From positions 490,738 through 554,737 of the forward strand of contig NZ_CP109451.1 in NCBI RefSeq assembly GCF_041438865.1: a DNA stretch of 64,000 nucleotides, written 5' to 3'. This document shows positions 53,318 to 61,611 of this stretch, one piece after another; position 1 is the stretch's first letter, and each line of letters begins with the position of its first letter. The translations under genes were made by a program, and so were the position numbers. The notes below the pieces were generated by a model. The model saw only the letters and a program-made list of their open reading frames with translations. It made no database searches and was not told where the DNA came from. The DNA is from Streptomyces sp. NBC_01471 (GTDB lineage Bacteria; Actinomycetota; Actinomycetes; Streptomycetales; Streptomycetaceae).

Positions 53318-53547
53318 TGGAAGGGAGCGGCGACCTGCGCTTCTGGGAGTAGTCGGACAGCGGAGTTGGAACCAATGTGACAGGTTTGTTGGCACCCGCA
53401 GTGAGTTGTCACGCTCGTTGGAACTGGTCGTGGGTGTCCCGTCTCGGTCGGTCGTTCCCCGAGGTGCTCGGCGCGGGTCGGCGCGTGGGCCGCCCGGCCG
53501 GGCCTTGCCGCAGGGTCGATTCGGGCCTCAGCCAGTGGTCGGTTCGT

Positions 53548-54579
53548 TCAGCTGGGGGTTTGGTCTATGAGGATCTTTCCTCGAGGGCCGTCGGCCGGGT
53601 CGGTCAGCAGCCGTAGCGCGTGGGTGTACTCCTCGATCCGGACCCGGTGGGTGATCGCGGGCAGTGGCCGGTAGACGCCGGTGTTGAGTAGGCGCACAGT
53701 CTGGGCCCAGGCGGCTGAGGTGTAGCTGAAGCTGCCGCGGATTCGCAGGTCGTTGTTGACGACGTCGTCGACGGGCAGGGCGGCGGTGCGGCCGTGGCCG
53801 GCGATGCCGAACAGCAGCACCTGCCCCCCGCGACCGGCCGATTGGAAGGCGTCCGCCACGGCGGTCGTACTCCCAGCGGCCTCGATGACGACGTCGTAGG
53901 GTCCCGTCGCGGGCCGGTCGGTGGTGAAGTGGTCGACGCCCATGGCTTTCGCGAGCCCGGCCTGTGCGGGGCGCAGTCCAGCCATGGTGACGGCGCCCGG
54001 TGACCACAGCCGGACGAGGTGCGCGGCGAGGAGGGCGATGGTGCCGTCGCCCACCACGAGCACGTGCGCGCCCGGGGCTATGTCGATCTCACTCAGGCCC
54101 CGGAGTACCACTGCTCCGGGTTCGATCAGGGCGGCGGCGGTCAGTGGGACTTCGGGGGCGATCCGGTGGACCAGGTGCCAGGGTGCGGTGATCGCGGGGG
54201 AGGCGGCTCCTCGCAGGGTGAAACCGAGTTGCTCGATGTCTTGGCACAGGTTGGTCCTGCCGCTGCGGCAGGGCGGGCACGGCTGGCACGGCCGGATCCC
54301 TTCCACGACCACCCCGTCCCCGGGGGCCAGGCCCGGCACGCGCGGTCCGGCCGCCAGTACCCGCCCGGACCATTCGTGTCCCAGGACCACCGGGTAGCGG
54401 ACATAGGCCGGATCGAGCTCCCCCTTGACGATCTCCAGGTCCGTTCCGCACAGCCCGACGAAATGCGGTGCGATCAGCACCTCCCCGTCACCAGGGGCCG
54501 TAGCTGACCGCTCCTGAAGTGCCACCTTGCCGGGGCCGAGGACAACCAGGGCCGGGCCGCGGACGGGCAGGCCGTTCAT
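53548..54579 (-). CDS. Zinc-dependent medium-chain (sorbitol-type) dehydrogenase
   Basis: A 343-residue MDR enzyme. Catalytic zinc ligands are Cys in GLCGTDLE and His/Glu in LGHEWSG. A structural zinc loop with cysteines in CQPCPPCRSGRTNLC precedes the Rossmann fold (HVLVVGDGTIALLAAHL, ~170-187). Close to polyol/threonine dehydrogenases. ATG 54579 overlaps the stop of the upstream StiP gene (ATGA), so the two proteins are made together, although their functional link is not obvious. The product probably oxidises a sugar alcohol or an amino alcohol with NAD. Confidence 0.9.
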   Translation of the reverse strand: MNGLPVRGPALVVLGPGKVALQERSATAPGDGEVLIAPHFVGLCGTDLEIVKGELDPAYVRYPVVLGHEWSGRVLAAGPRVPGLAPGDGVVVEGIRPCQPCPPCRSGRTNLCQDIEQLGFTLRGAASPAITAPWHLVHRIAPEVPLTAAALIEPGAVVLRGLSEIDIAPGAHVLVVGDGTIALLAAHLVRLWSPGAVTMAGLRPAQAGLAKAMGVDHFTTDRPATGPYDVVIEAAGSTTAVADAFQSAGRGGQVLLFGIAGHGRTAALPVDDVVNNDLRIRGSFSYTSAAWAQTVRLLNTGVYRPLPAITHRVRIEEYTHALRLLTDPADGPRGKILIDQTPS

Positions 54580-55751
54580 GCCGCGCCCTTCAGCAGGCCC
54601 ACGCACGTGTAGGCGAGGTGGGGCACGACCTCGACCGGGACGCCGCGGGCCGCGGCGAGCAGGCGGACATGTCGATGCTCAAGGGCCTGCGGTTCGCGGA
54701 CCAGAACCCGCCAGGTCGGGCGGCGCAGCAGCACGCGGGTGGTCTCACCGACGCCGGGTTTGACAAAGTTGGGGTCGGTGATGCCGTACTGCGCGCACAG
54801 CGTCGCGGCGGTCTGCCGGCCGGCCCAGGTGGGGGTGCGGTCGCTGCCCCGGATGGCTGCGACGGCTGGGGCCACCTGGTCGGCTATGTCCGAGAAGGCG
54901 TCGCTGACAGCGTCCAGGAGCCGGTGGGAGGCGTCGTCGCGGGCCAGCTCGCGGTAGAACTTGGCGCCGTGGAAGCCGTCGGGCGGGGTCAGGGACGGGC
55001 TGTAGACGGTCCGTGAGACAAGGCCGGTGGCTGTGGAGTTCAGGCAGGCTGATGGCAGGAGGAAGTCGTCGCGGGTGCCGTAGGTCCGCACGCAGGATCC
55101 AGGGTCGGCGAGCACGGCGAGTTCGTCGTTGAACGCGGCGCCGCCTCCTACGGCCCGGTAGCGGGCCAGTGACGTGCTCAGCTCCTCGGCGATCGCGCCC
55201 TTGCCGGTCCAGCCGTCGACGAACACCACGTCGGCCGGGTCGTGGTGGCGGGCGAGGTAGTCCAGCGCACCGGTGTCCACGCCTGGTCCGCGAACGAGCG
55301 AGACCGCGTAATGAGGCAGCACCTGACCGCGGGCGGCTGCCGCCCACCGGCGCATCAGGATTCCGACCGGTGTACCGCCCCGGGCGATGGACACCAGGAC
55401 GCTGTTCGCGCCGCGTTCGGCCAGGACCAGTTCCGTCAGCACCGCCACGGCAAGGGCAAAGCGGGCACTGCCCTCCCGCAGTACCGTCTCGAACAGCTCC
55501 TGGTAGGCGGCGTCGGGCTGGTACTCGGCCGGCAGCCAGGCGAAGAAGTCTGCCTCGTCCACCGCGCGACGGGGCTCGAGATCGAGGTGGGACAGGTCTT
55601 TGAGAAGCCATCCCACCTCCTCAGGCGCATAGGTGCCAAAACCGGGCCCCCGCAGTGGGACATGCACGCCACCGGAACACGGCTCCGGCCTCTGAGGCCC
55701 ACCCACGCCCGCCCCTGCCCGCGCCGTCCTGCTGAAAACACCACTTCGCAT
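54576..55751 (-). CDS. StiP-family protein with phosphoribosyltransferase-like domain
   Basis: 391 residues. Residues ~30-230 hold the PRTase-like fold (VLVSIARGGTPVGILMRRW; PRPP-loop-like VVFVDGWTGKGAIAEEL). The C-terminal ~90 residues (PNFVKPGVGETTRVLLRRPTWRVLVRE, LEHRHVRLLAAARGVPVEVVPHLAYTCVGLL) resemble PELOTA-type RNA-binding domains. This TRSP/StiP architecture is linked to tellurium-resistance and nucleotide-related gene clusters. ATG 55751 lies six bases after a TATGAT box, suggesting a leaderless transcript; GTG 55667 is an alternative start. Overlaps the dehydrogenase gene downstream. Confidence 0.8.
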   Translation of the reverse strand: MRSGVFSRTARAGAGVGGPQRPEPCSGGVHVPLRGPGFGTYAPEEVGWLLKDLSHLDLEPRRAVDEADFFAWLPAEYQPDAAYQELFETVLREGSARFALAVAVLTELVLAERGANSVLVSIARGGTPVGILMRRWAAAARGQVLPHYAVSLVRGPGVDTGALDYLARHHDPADVVFVDGWTGKGAIAEELSTSLARYRAVGGGAAFNDELAVLADPGSCVRTYGTRDDFLLPSACLNSTATGLVSRTVYSPSLTPPDGFHGAKFYRELARDDASHRLLDAVSDAFSDIADQVAPAVAAIRGSDRTPTWAGRQTAATLCAQYGITDPNFVKPGVGETTRVLLRRPTWRVLVREPQALEHRHVRLLAAARGVPVEVVPHLAYTCVGLLKGAA

Positions 55752-55763
55752 CCCGTGATCATA
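55752..55763 (-). promoter_or_regulatory. Putative -10 box giving a leaderless transcript
   Basis: TATGAT on the minus strand (55758-55763) with ATG 55751 six bases downstream. A transcription start at the ATG would make the mRNA leaderless, common in actinomycetes. No convincing -35 was found. Confidence 0.4.
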
Positions 55764-55816
55764 TAAAGCTGGTCTGCTGGGGCGGGGCCAGTTCCCAAGA
55801 CACGAAGGAGGGCTCC

Positions 55817-56311
55817 ATGGTGATCGTGATGATGGGAGTCGGCGGGGCCGGCAAGACCACCCTGGGACAACAGCTCTCCGCGGCACTGGGTACCGGCTTC
55901 ATCGACGCCGACGTCTACCACTGCCCGCGATCGGTGGAGAAGATGTCCCGTGGGATCCCGCTGGACGACACCGACCGCGCACCATGGCTGCGCCGCGTGA
56001 ACGCGGAGATCCTGCGCTCCCCGGCGCGCACGGTCCTCGCCTGCTCCGCCCTCAAACGCGCCTACCGAGACGTGCTGCGCACGGAAACGGGAGCAGGCGT
56101 CTGGTTCGTACACCTGGACGTCGGCGAGGCTGAGGTACGGCGGCGGTTGGCTGCCCGCAAGGGGCACTACTTCCCTGAAGCCCTCGCCGGATCCCAGTTC
56201 ACGGCCCTGGAACCCCTGCAGCCGGATGAACACGGAGTCACCCTCGACGCATCCCGCCCGCTGGACGAACTCCTCGCCGAGACCCTGGCCACCGCGCCTG
56301 GCACAGGCTGA
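55817..56311 (+). CDS. gntK: Gluconokinase (GntK family)
   Basis: A 164-residue P-loop kinase with GVGGAGKTT at 7-15, DADVYHCPRSVEKMSRGIPLDDTDRAPWL at ~31-59 and the GHYFPEALAGSQFTALEPLQPDEHG signature at ~121-145, all typical of GntK (ATP + gluconate to 6-phosphogluconate). Family length is ~165-175. GAAGGAGG gives a strong RBS. The gene is divergent from the StiP/MDR operon with a 65-base gap and may share regulation with it, which would fit polyol or gluconate use. Confidence 0.88.
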   Translation: MVIVMMGVGGAGKTTLGQQLSAALGTGFIDADVYHCPRSVEKMSRGIPLDDTDRAPWLRRVNAEILRSPARTVLACSALKRAYRDVLRTETGAGVWFVHLDVGEAEVRRRLAARKGHYFPEALAGSQFTALEPLQPDEHGVTLDASRPLDELLAETLATAPGTG

Positions 56312-56409
56312 CGGACCGCAGCGCAACACCCCCGCCAGATCACACGACCGGCTGGCACTGATGCGGACGTCCCGCCGTCCAGCCATCGACGGTGCCAGTC
56401 GTCGTGGCA

Positions 56410-56424
56410 AGGTTCCAACTAACG
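56410..56424. repeat. 15-bp inverted repeat, right copy
   Basis: GTTCCAACTAACGTG, the exact reverse complement of 53303-53317. It lies ~100 bases after the gluconokinase stop, where the sequence becomes a patchwork. Confidence 0.75.
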
Positions 56425-56429
56425 TGTCC

Positions 56430-56795
56430 CGGCTCACCACGACGTCGATGCCCACCAGGGAAAAGGCGAACCCGGCCACCAGCACTTCGACCTCCGGTTC
56501 TTCTTCCGCCTGCACACCGTGGACGAAACGCCGGTGGTGCTGCAGGAAAAGAGGTCGGCGGCATCGAGTGGCGGCCCGTGGACAAGGTGACCTCTCCCTC
56601 CCTGCGCGAGAAGCTGCTCAAGCTCCCGCTCCAGGCCGAACCGGAGAGGGCCCATGCCTCCGCCCTGATCTACAACGACCGCGGCGAGTACCTGCTCCAC
56701 CTGCGCGACTACTTCCCCGGCCAGATCTGGGAACCGGGCATGTGGTCCCCGCTGGGCGGCGGCCGAGAGCCCCAGGACGCACCCCTCACGGCCGC
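56430..56795 (+). pseudogene. Nudix hydrolase fragments
   Basis: HFDLRFFFRLHTVDETPVVLQE and IEWRPVDKVTSPSLREKLLKL (one Nudix tail) run into HASALIYNDRGEYLLHLRDYFPGQIWEPGMWSPLGGGREPQD, a Nudix N-terminal half cut just before its catalytic Nudix box. A frameshift lies near 56550. The catalytic GX5EX7REUXEEXGU motif is missing, so no activity is possible. The 3' junction (~56795) joins a P450 piece on the other strand. Confidence 0.55.
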
Positions 56796-57563
56796 GTGCT
56801 GTGCCGGGCCCGTCGGTGCGGCTCTCCTGGAGGAGGGTGGAGAGCACGTCGCCCTCGGCCGCACCGTCGCGGCGGCAGGCGGTGACGCTCCGCGCGACGG
56901 CCTCACGCAGGTGTGTGTTCGCGCGGCGGAAACGCCGGTTCGCGGGTGTGGGCAGTTTCTCCAGCAGGCGCAGCGGGTTGCGGAGACGCCGGTCCAGGCC
57001 CTGCAGGAGATCGCCCGCCACCGCGTCCAAGGCCGCTGCCGCGCTTCCCGCCGCCGGTGTGACAGAGTTCCCACAACCGTTCCCATGGCCATCCTTCGCA
57101 TCTGCGCTGGCACATCGACCACCAGCCCGTCGCTCCAGGACCCGGTCACAAGCCGTGCCTGCTCGCTCATGATCCGGGCGTAGCCGGACAGCCGCCCGGG
57201 ATGAAAGGCGGGCTGCAGGAGCCGCCGCTGGCGGCGGTGCTGATCGTGCGAGCAGGTGGCCAGGCCGTTGCCCACCACCTCGCGCCCCTTGTCGAAGAAC
57301 CAGCCGCCCTTGTCGAACGCGCGGTCGTCCAGCAGCAGCTCCCGCACCAGGCCCGGATCACAGACCACCCACGCCCGCACCGGCCCCAGCCCCACCTGCA
57401 TCACGTCCCCCTGCACGGCGAGCGACCGCAGAAACCCCAGCGGATCCCGGCGCAGCACCCACAGATGCCCCAGCACGGGAAGCCCGCCCAAGGCGCGAGA
57501 GGGAACAGGCCCGCCCCGCACATCCACCGGCTCCCGACGGTCCGCCCGGCCTTCCCTTGCCAT
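56795..57563 (-). pseudogene. Cytochrome P450, N-terminal half with frameshift
   Basis: ATG 57563 gives VPSRALGGLPVLGHLWVLRRDPLGFLRSLAVQGDVMQVGLGP, RAFDKGGWFFDKGREVVGNGLATCSHDQHRRQRRLLQPAFHPGRLSGYARIMSEQA (B-C helix region). It shifts frame near 57070 and continues LDAVAGDLLQGLDRRLRNPLRLLEKLPTP to VLSTLLQESR at ~56800. The I-helix, ExxR motif and heme cysteine are missing. A half-gene relic of a class resembling fungal/terpene P450s. Confidence 0.75.
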
Positions 57564-57660
57564 CACACCGTCTCCTCCCTCGCCACCACCACCGGCTGCC
57601 GACGAAGACCGGCCGCCGTACCCCTGTGACATGTACGGCGACGCGGCCCGGAGTTACTCG

Positions 57661-58400
57661 TCAGCGGATCCGGATCGTCGCAGTGTCGAGCAGGACGTTG
57701 AACTCTCCGCGTTCGTTGGGATCGCCTGAAATCTCCCCGCCCAAGAAGGCGAAAGGCCCTTCCACAATGCTGGCCTCTGCGTCTGCCGTGCCCCTTGCGA
57801 AACCGGGCCCGGAGATATCCGCGGGCTCGATCTCGACCTGGCTGGTGCGCTGGGTGCTTGGTGAACCTCCAGCGCATGTCGTCCTTCTTGCTGTCGCACG
57901 GCACGAAGCGGGCCGTGTTGGACATCCAGAACCTGCCGTCGAGGCATCTGCGCGGGTCCTTCTTCGACTGGACGTAGAAGGAGCTGCGTCCTGCGAAGCG
58001 GATTTTGAACTGCTGGTCGACGTTGTCGCCGCACTTGCGTGTCTTGGCGAGTACGGTCCCATTGGCCTTGACGTAGTACAGGCACTCACCGCTACGGCGC
58101 TTGCTCTTGGTGGACTTGAGGTTCCAGACCCCGGGGCCCTTGCGGAGGATCTGCCAGCGGGCGGTCCCTTGGTGGTCCGCGACGATGCCGGCTAGGTCGG
58201 TACCGGTGGGAATCAGACGGTGATCGAGGCCGGTTTCTTTGTCAGTGACGGCCTGGCGGACGATGAAGGCGCTCTGGTTGCCCCACTTGGCCGGGGGCGG
58301 CGGGGGGACCTTGATGCCAGTGACGTCGTTACTGCTGATCCAGAAGCGCTGGCGGCAGCTTTCGGGGAAGGGGCCCCTGCACTTCTTGTTCTTCTTCTTG
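57661..58400 (-). pseudogene. Lectin-like (beta-trefoil type) protein, frameshifted
   Basis: The minus strand encodes CRQRFWISSNDVTGIKVPPPPPAKWGNQSAFIVRQAVTDKETGLDHRLI and GECLYYVKANGTVLAKTRKCGDNVDQQFKIRF ... RRCLDGRFWMSNTARFVPCDSKKDDMRWRFTKH, a ricin-type carbohydrate-binding pattern (CLDG ... C ... W). Near 57840 the frame shifts to EIEPADISGPGFARGTADAEASIVEGPFAFLGGEI ... ATIRIR with a stop at 57661. Its 5' end is replaced by a group II intron RT tail, so no intact start remains. Confidence 0.5.
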
Positions 58401-58404
58401 GTCC

Positions 58405-59230
58405 ATATCCCGTGGCGTCCCAGGGAGTGGGAATCGTCAGGCCCCGGTAGCGGTAGCGAGTGGTGCCTACCGTGACCGGGTTGAACAACTCCCGGGTCTC
58501 CCCGGTCCACCATGGTCTGCGACCGCAGTAGCGGCGGAAGATCTTCTTCCGGCCTGTCTTGGGGTGCTTGCGCTGGACCCATCTCCAAGCCGTGTGCCAC
58601 ACGTAGTTGCGCAGCTAGGAGAAGGTCGCGAAGGACACCCCGGGTCGGAAGTAGGCGCACCAGCCCCGTACTGCCGGATTGATCCGGGCGAGCAGGGCGT
58701 CGAGCGGCTGGTTCGTGCCGACCTCCCGGCACAGCGCCTTGACCTTGGCCATGATGGCCCGCAGGGCCTTCTTGGCCGGGTAGGTGTAGACGTAGTACCG
58801 GTTGGTGTCTGGTTTCCGGTGGCGCTGGATGTGCCAGGCCAGGAAGTCCAGGCCCTGTTCGATGTGGGTGATCAGAGTCTTCTCCGGCGACAGGCGCAGG
58901 CCCATCGTGGTGAGGACTTCCGCGATCTCTGCGCGTAGCGTTTCGGCGTCTGCCTTGGTGCCGTGAACCATCAGGCACCAGTCGTCCGCGTACCGGACCA
59001 GCCGGTAGTTGGGTAGACCTCGGCGTCGGCGCCTCCGACGCCCGTTGAGATCAGTTCCGGCGCCTCCCGGCGGCTGGGCGATGTGCTCGTCCAGGACCGA
59101 GAGAGCGACGTTGCTGAGCAACGGCGAGAGAATCGAGCCCTGCGGGGTGCCCGTGTCGTTGACCCGCAGCAGACCGTCCTCGCTGAGGATGCCCGCCTTG
59201 AGGAACGCCTTCACCAGGGCCAGGACGCGT
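58405..59230 (-). pseudogene. Group II intron reverse transcriptase/maturase fragment with stop codon
   Basis: RT motifs TGTPQGSILSPLLSNVALSVLDEHI and active-site NYRLVRYADDWCLMV are present, followed by LSPEKTLITHIEQGLDFLAWHIQRH and the X-domain-like NPAVRGWCAYFRPGVSF. A TAG at 58615 interrupts the frame, which otherwise continues LRNYVWHTAWRWVQRKHPKTGRKKIFRRYCG. The N-terminal RT0-RT3 blocks are gone: the piece begins SKRVLALVKAFLKAGILSEDG, fused in frame to the preceding hypothetical gene. No intron RNA structure was recognised nearby. Confidence 0.8.
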
Positions 59231-59995
59231 TTGCTCTCGGAGTCCTCCTCGGGAAGTGCGGCGAGGACCGCGCCGACGCCGGGGGTCAGGTCGGGCCAGA
59301 CGGTCAGTAGAGCTCGTGGCCCGAGACCGGCGCGCACCGCGTCGAGGTTCTCCGGCGTGAGGCGGTGCCAGCGTGCGGAGTTGCGGACGGAGGCCTCCTC
59401 CAGGAGCACCGTCTGCCGTGAGGCCAGCTGCACATGCACGCGCGCCCAGAAGCCCTCGTCGGCGGCCTCCGTCACTTCCCGTTCCTCAAGTTCCTCCGCG
59501 TAGGGCGAGGCCGTCAGCGGTTCTGGGAAGAGGCCGAGCTTCCGTGTAAGGGCCATGGCATCCGTGCAGCGCCGGTCGCTGCCTACGTACACGTACTGGT
59601 CCCATCCGACGTGCACGGTGAACAGGTCCCCCGCCTTCAGCCGACACCAGGCGCCCCGGTCGCGGAGCATCGCCCGGACCAGTTCCAGAGCCACGGGAAG
59701 GGAGAACTCGGCCCCGTCGTGGTAGCCGGTGAGGTCGGGTGGGAAGAGCCCGGCCAGGCCGTGTCCCTCTACGGGCGGCTCCACGCCGAAGTGGACGAAG
59801 CCGGCCAACCGAGGGCTCACGGATCTCCAGCCGGTCGATACCCGAGGCCTCCGCGAAGCCCGCGATCGCCGCCAAACACGCCGCTTCCACCGGCCCGTGG
59901 TCGCTGACCGTGCCCTCCACACCGGTGTAGTGCCCACGCTCGTCGCGGCCGGCTGGGGCGTACTTGGTGATGCGGTGGACAAAGGACGGCGGCAC
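59230..59995 (-). pseudogene. Hypothetical Streptomyces protein, frameshifted and 3' truncated
   Basis: GTG 59995 (GGGAG five bases upstream) gives VPPSFVHRITKYAPAGRDERGHYTGVEGTVSDHGPVEAACLAAIAGFAEASGIDRLEIREPSV, then with one extra base near 59820 AGFVHFGVEPPVEGHGLAGLFPPDLTGYHDGAEFSLPVALELVRAML ... SARWHRLTPENLDAVRAGLGPRALLTVWPDL ... VLAALPEED. I recognise this as a conserved but uncharacterised actinomycete family of ~280-300 residues. The reading passes straight into RT sequence after PEED. Confidence 0.6.
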
Positions 59996-60081
59996 GATGC
60001 TCCCTGGGCGGCAAGGTCCTTGCGGGACTGTCCGCCGGATGGTTGGCGACCGGGTGGAAAGGATCTTTCCAGTGCTGGGTA

Positions 60082-60948
60082 TCAGCTGCTGAGGTCGAAC
60101 ACGCCCCACGCGCTGAACGGCTCGGCCTGGACGTAGATTCTGCTTCCTCGGCTGACGACCCGTCGGCGGCCGGGGGCAGGGCCATCGGGCAGGCTGAGCA
60201 GGCCGACTTCCTTTGGCTCGACGGACGTTTCGGTGAGCTCTCCGTGGGCGAGTCGGTCCCGCTCCTCGCCGTAGCCGCCGTAGAAGGCGACCCGCCCGCC
60301 GTGGACGGCCACCGCTTTGGCGCCTCGTACGCTGTTCGCCCGCACCGTCACGGGCTGGTCGGGGCGGTTGGGGCGTATCTCGACGAGCGGGAAGTCCGTG
60401 TATGGGCACGCCCAGGCGGTGGTGCCCGACACGTTCAGGGCGTAGCAGTCGAAGAGATCGGGGATGTGGGCGTCGTCTGACGTCCAGACGAGTCGGCCTG
60501 TGGCGTTCCAGCGGCGGATTCCGGCCGGGTTCTCGTCGAAGTGCCCGACCCAGATATGGCCGGCTTCGTCCACGAGCAGGTGCTCGATGGCGTCCCCGAC
60601 GGAGAAGGACAAGGTCTCGCGGCCGAGGGCGTCGAAGATCTGGACCTGGTTCGCGTCCTCGTACCGGCGGGCGCGAGACGCGGCGGCGACGAACCTGCCG
60701 TCGGGCAGGCGGTCCAGGTGCGGCCAGCGGGCCCGCACGGCGCTCAGCTCGGTGAGTTCGACGTCGCCGTCCGGCTGGACGGAGACGACCAGCGTGTCGA
60801 AGGGCAGAACATCGCCGCCGGGCTGCGGAGCGCGTTCGGTAAGCAGCCAGTGGGCGGCGCCGAAGACGTCGACGGTACTGGTCAGGACGTGGCGGTCGTG
60901 GTGCGATCGGGGGAGGTGGGCGTAGGGCGTCAGCGCGGTCTTCTGCAC
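60082..60948 (-). CDS. Predicted beta-propeller protein of unknown function
   Basis: A 288-residue protein built of repeated strands (DTLVVSVQPDGDVELTEL, RLPDGRFVAAASRARRYED, HLLVDEAGHIWVGHFDENPAGIRRWNATGRLVW, AVAVHGGRVAFYGGYG, RIYVQAEPFSAWGVF), the look of a six-bladed NHL/WD-like propeller. No signal peptide; likely cytosolic. It appears intact, starting ATG 60948, and faces the frameshifted hypothetical gene downstream. Similar free-standing proteins occur in Streptomyces genomes without assigned roles. The 260 bases before it carry no gene. Confidence 0.65.
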   Translation of the reverse strand: MQKTALTPYAHLPRSHHDRHVLTSTVDVFGAAHWLLTERAPQPGGDVLPFDTLVVSVQPDGDVELTELSAVRARWPHLDRLPDGRFVAAASRARRYEDANQVQIFDALGRETLSFSVGDAIEHLLVDEAGHIWVGHFDENPAGIRRWNATGRLVWTSDDAHIPDLFDCYALNVSGTTAWACPYTDFPLVEIRPNRPDQPVTVRANSVRGAKAVAVHGGRVAFYGGYGEERDRLAHGELTETSVEPKEVGLLSLPDGPAPGRRRVVSRGSRIYVQAEPFSAWGVFDLSS

Positions 60949-61206
60949 GGGTGGGCTCTCCTGCGTGGGCGGTCAGGCTGCGGTGAGCGACGCGCGAGCA
61001 CAGCCCGCGCCGACCCCGCCGCCAGCAGCCGTCAAGTTCTGGGCGAACAGCAGTTGCGGGCCGAGGGCACCCGGCGCCACCGGTCTCTACGCTGGCGACG
61101 GGTGCTGGCGGACACGTGAAGGCCGCCGCTGTACTGACCAGCTTCGCTGGCCACACCTTTACCCTGAACGGTAGGTAGATAGTGCGGCCAGCGCGTCGAC
61201 GTCATC

Positions 61207-61611
61207 TCACCGCCTGGTCGAATGGCCCGCGACGCTCTCAAAGGCTTCGAGAGTGATCTCCTGAACGAAAACGGAATCGCTCTCCATACCCTCGGGGAGC
61301 TGTGCCCTCACGTCCTCACGGCACAAGAATGTGCCGCTGGGAAGGAAAACAGTTCCACTGACCCGGTCGGCCAGCTCAATAATGATCTCCCACACCTTGC
61401 CGACCTCCGGGCGCTCGATACCGATAACACAGCCACTGACATCTACCTCGACCTCGCTGCCGTCGGCAGCGCGGATCCAGAACTCACTGTCAGGGCCAGT
61501 CACTTTCTCAGGTGCGGCGTAGTAGGGCGAAAGGATCGCCCGAACCTTCTGCATTTCCGGCTCGACCGGCGCGCCGCCCTCGAACTTATAAAGGCTTAGA
61601 CCGTAGCTCAC
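61207..61611 (-). CDS. Candidate immunity protein for the upstream nuclease toxin
   Basis: A 134-residue acidic protein (MSYGLSLYKFEGGAPVEPEMQKVRAILSPYYAAPEKVTGPDSEFWIRAADGSEVEVDVSGC...) starting GTG 61611. It overlaps the 3' end of the toxin gene by 26 bases as read. If the two-base insertion in the toxin near 61650 is ignored, the toxin stop and this start would overlap by four bases (GTGA), the usual coupling of polymorphic toxin and immunity genes. No catalytic motif is visible. Assignment is by position, size and charge. Confidence 0.6.
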   Translation of the reverse strand: MSYGLSLYKFEGGAPVEPEMQKVRAILSPYYAAPEKVTGPDSEFWIRAADGSEVEVDVSGCVIGIERPEVGKVWEIIIELADRVSGTVFLPSGTFLCREDVRAQLPEGMESDSVFVQEITLEAFESVAGHSTRR

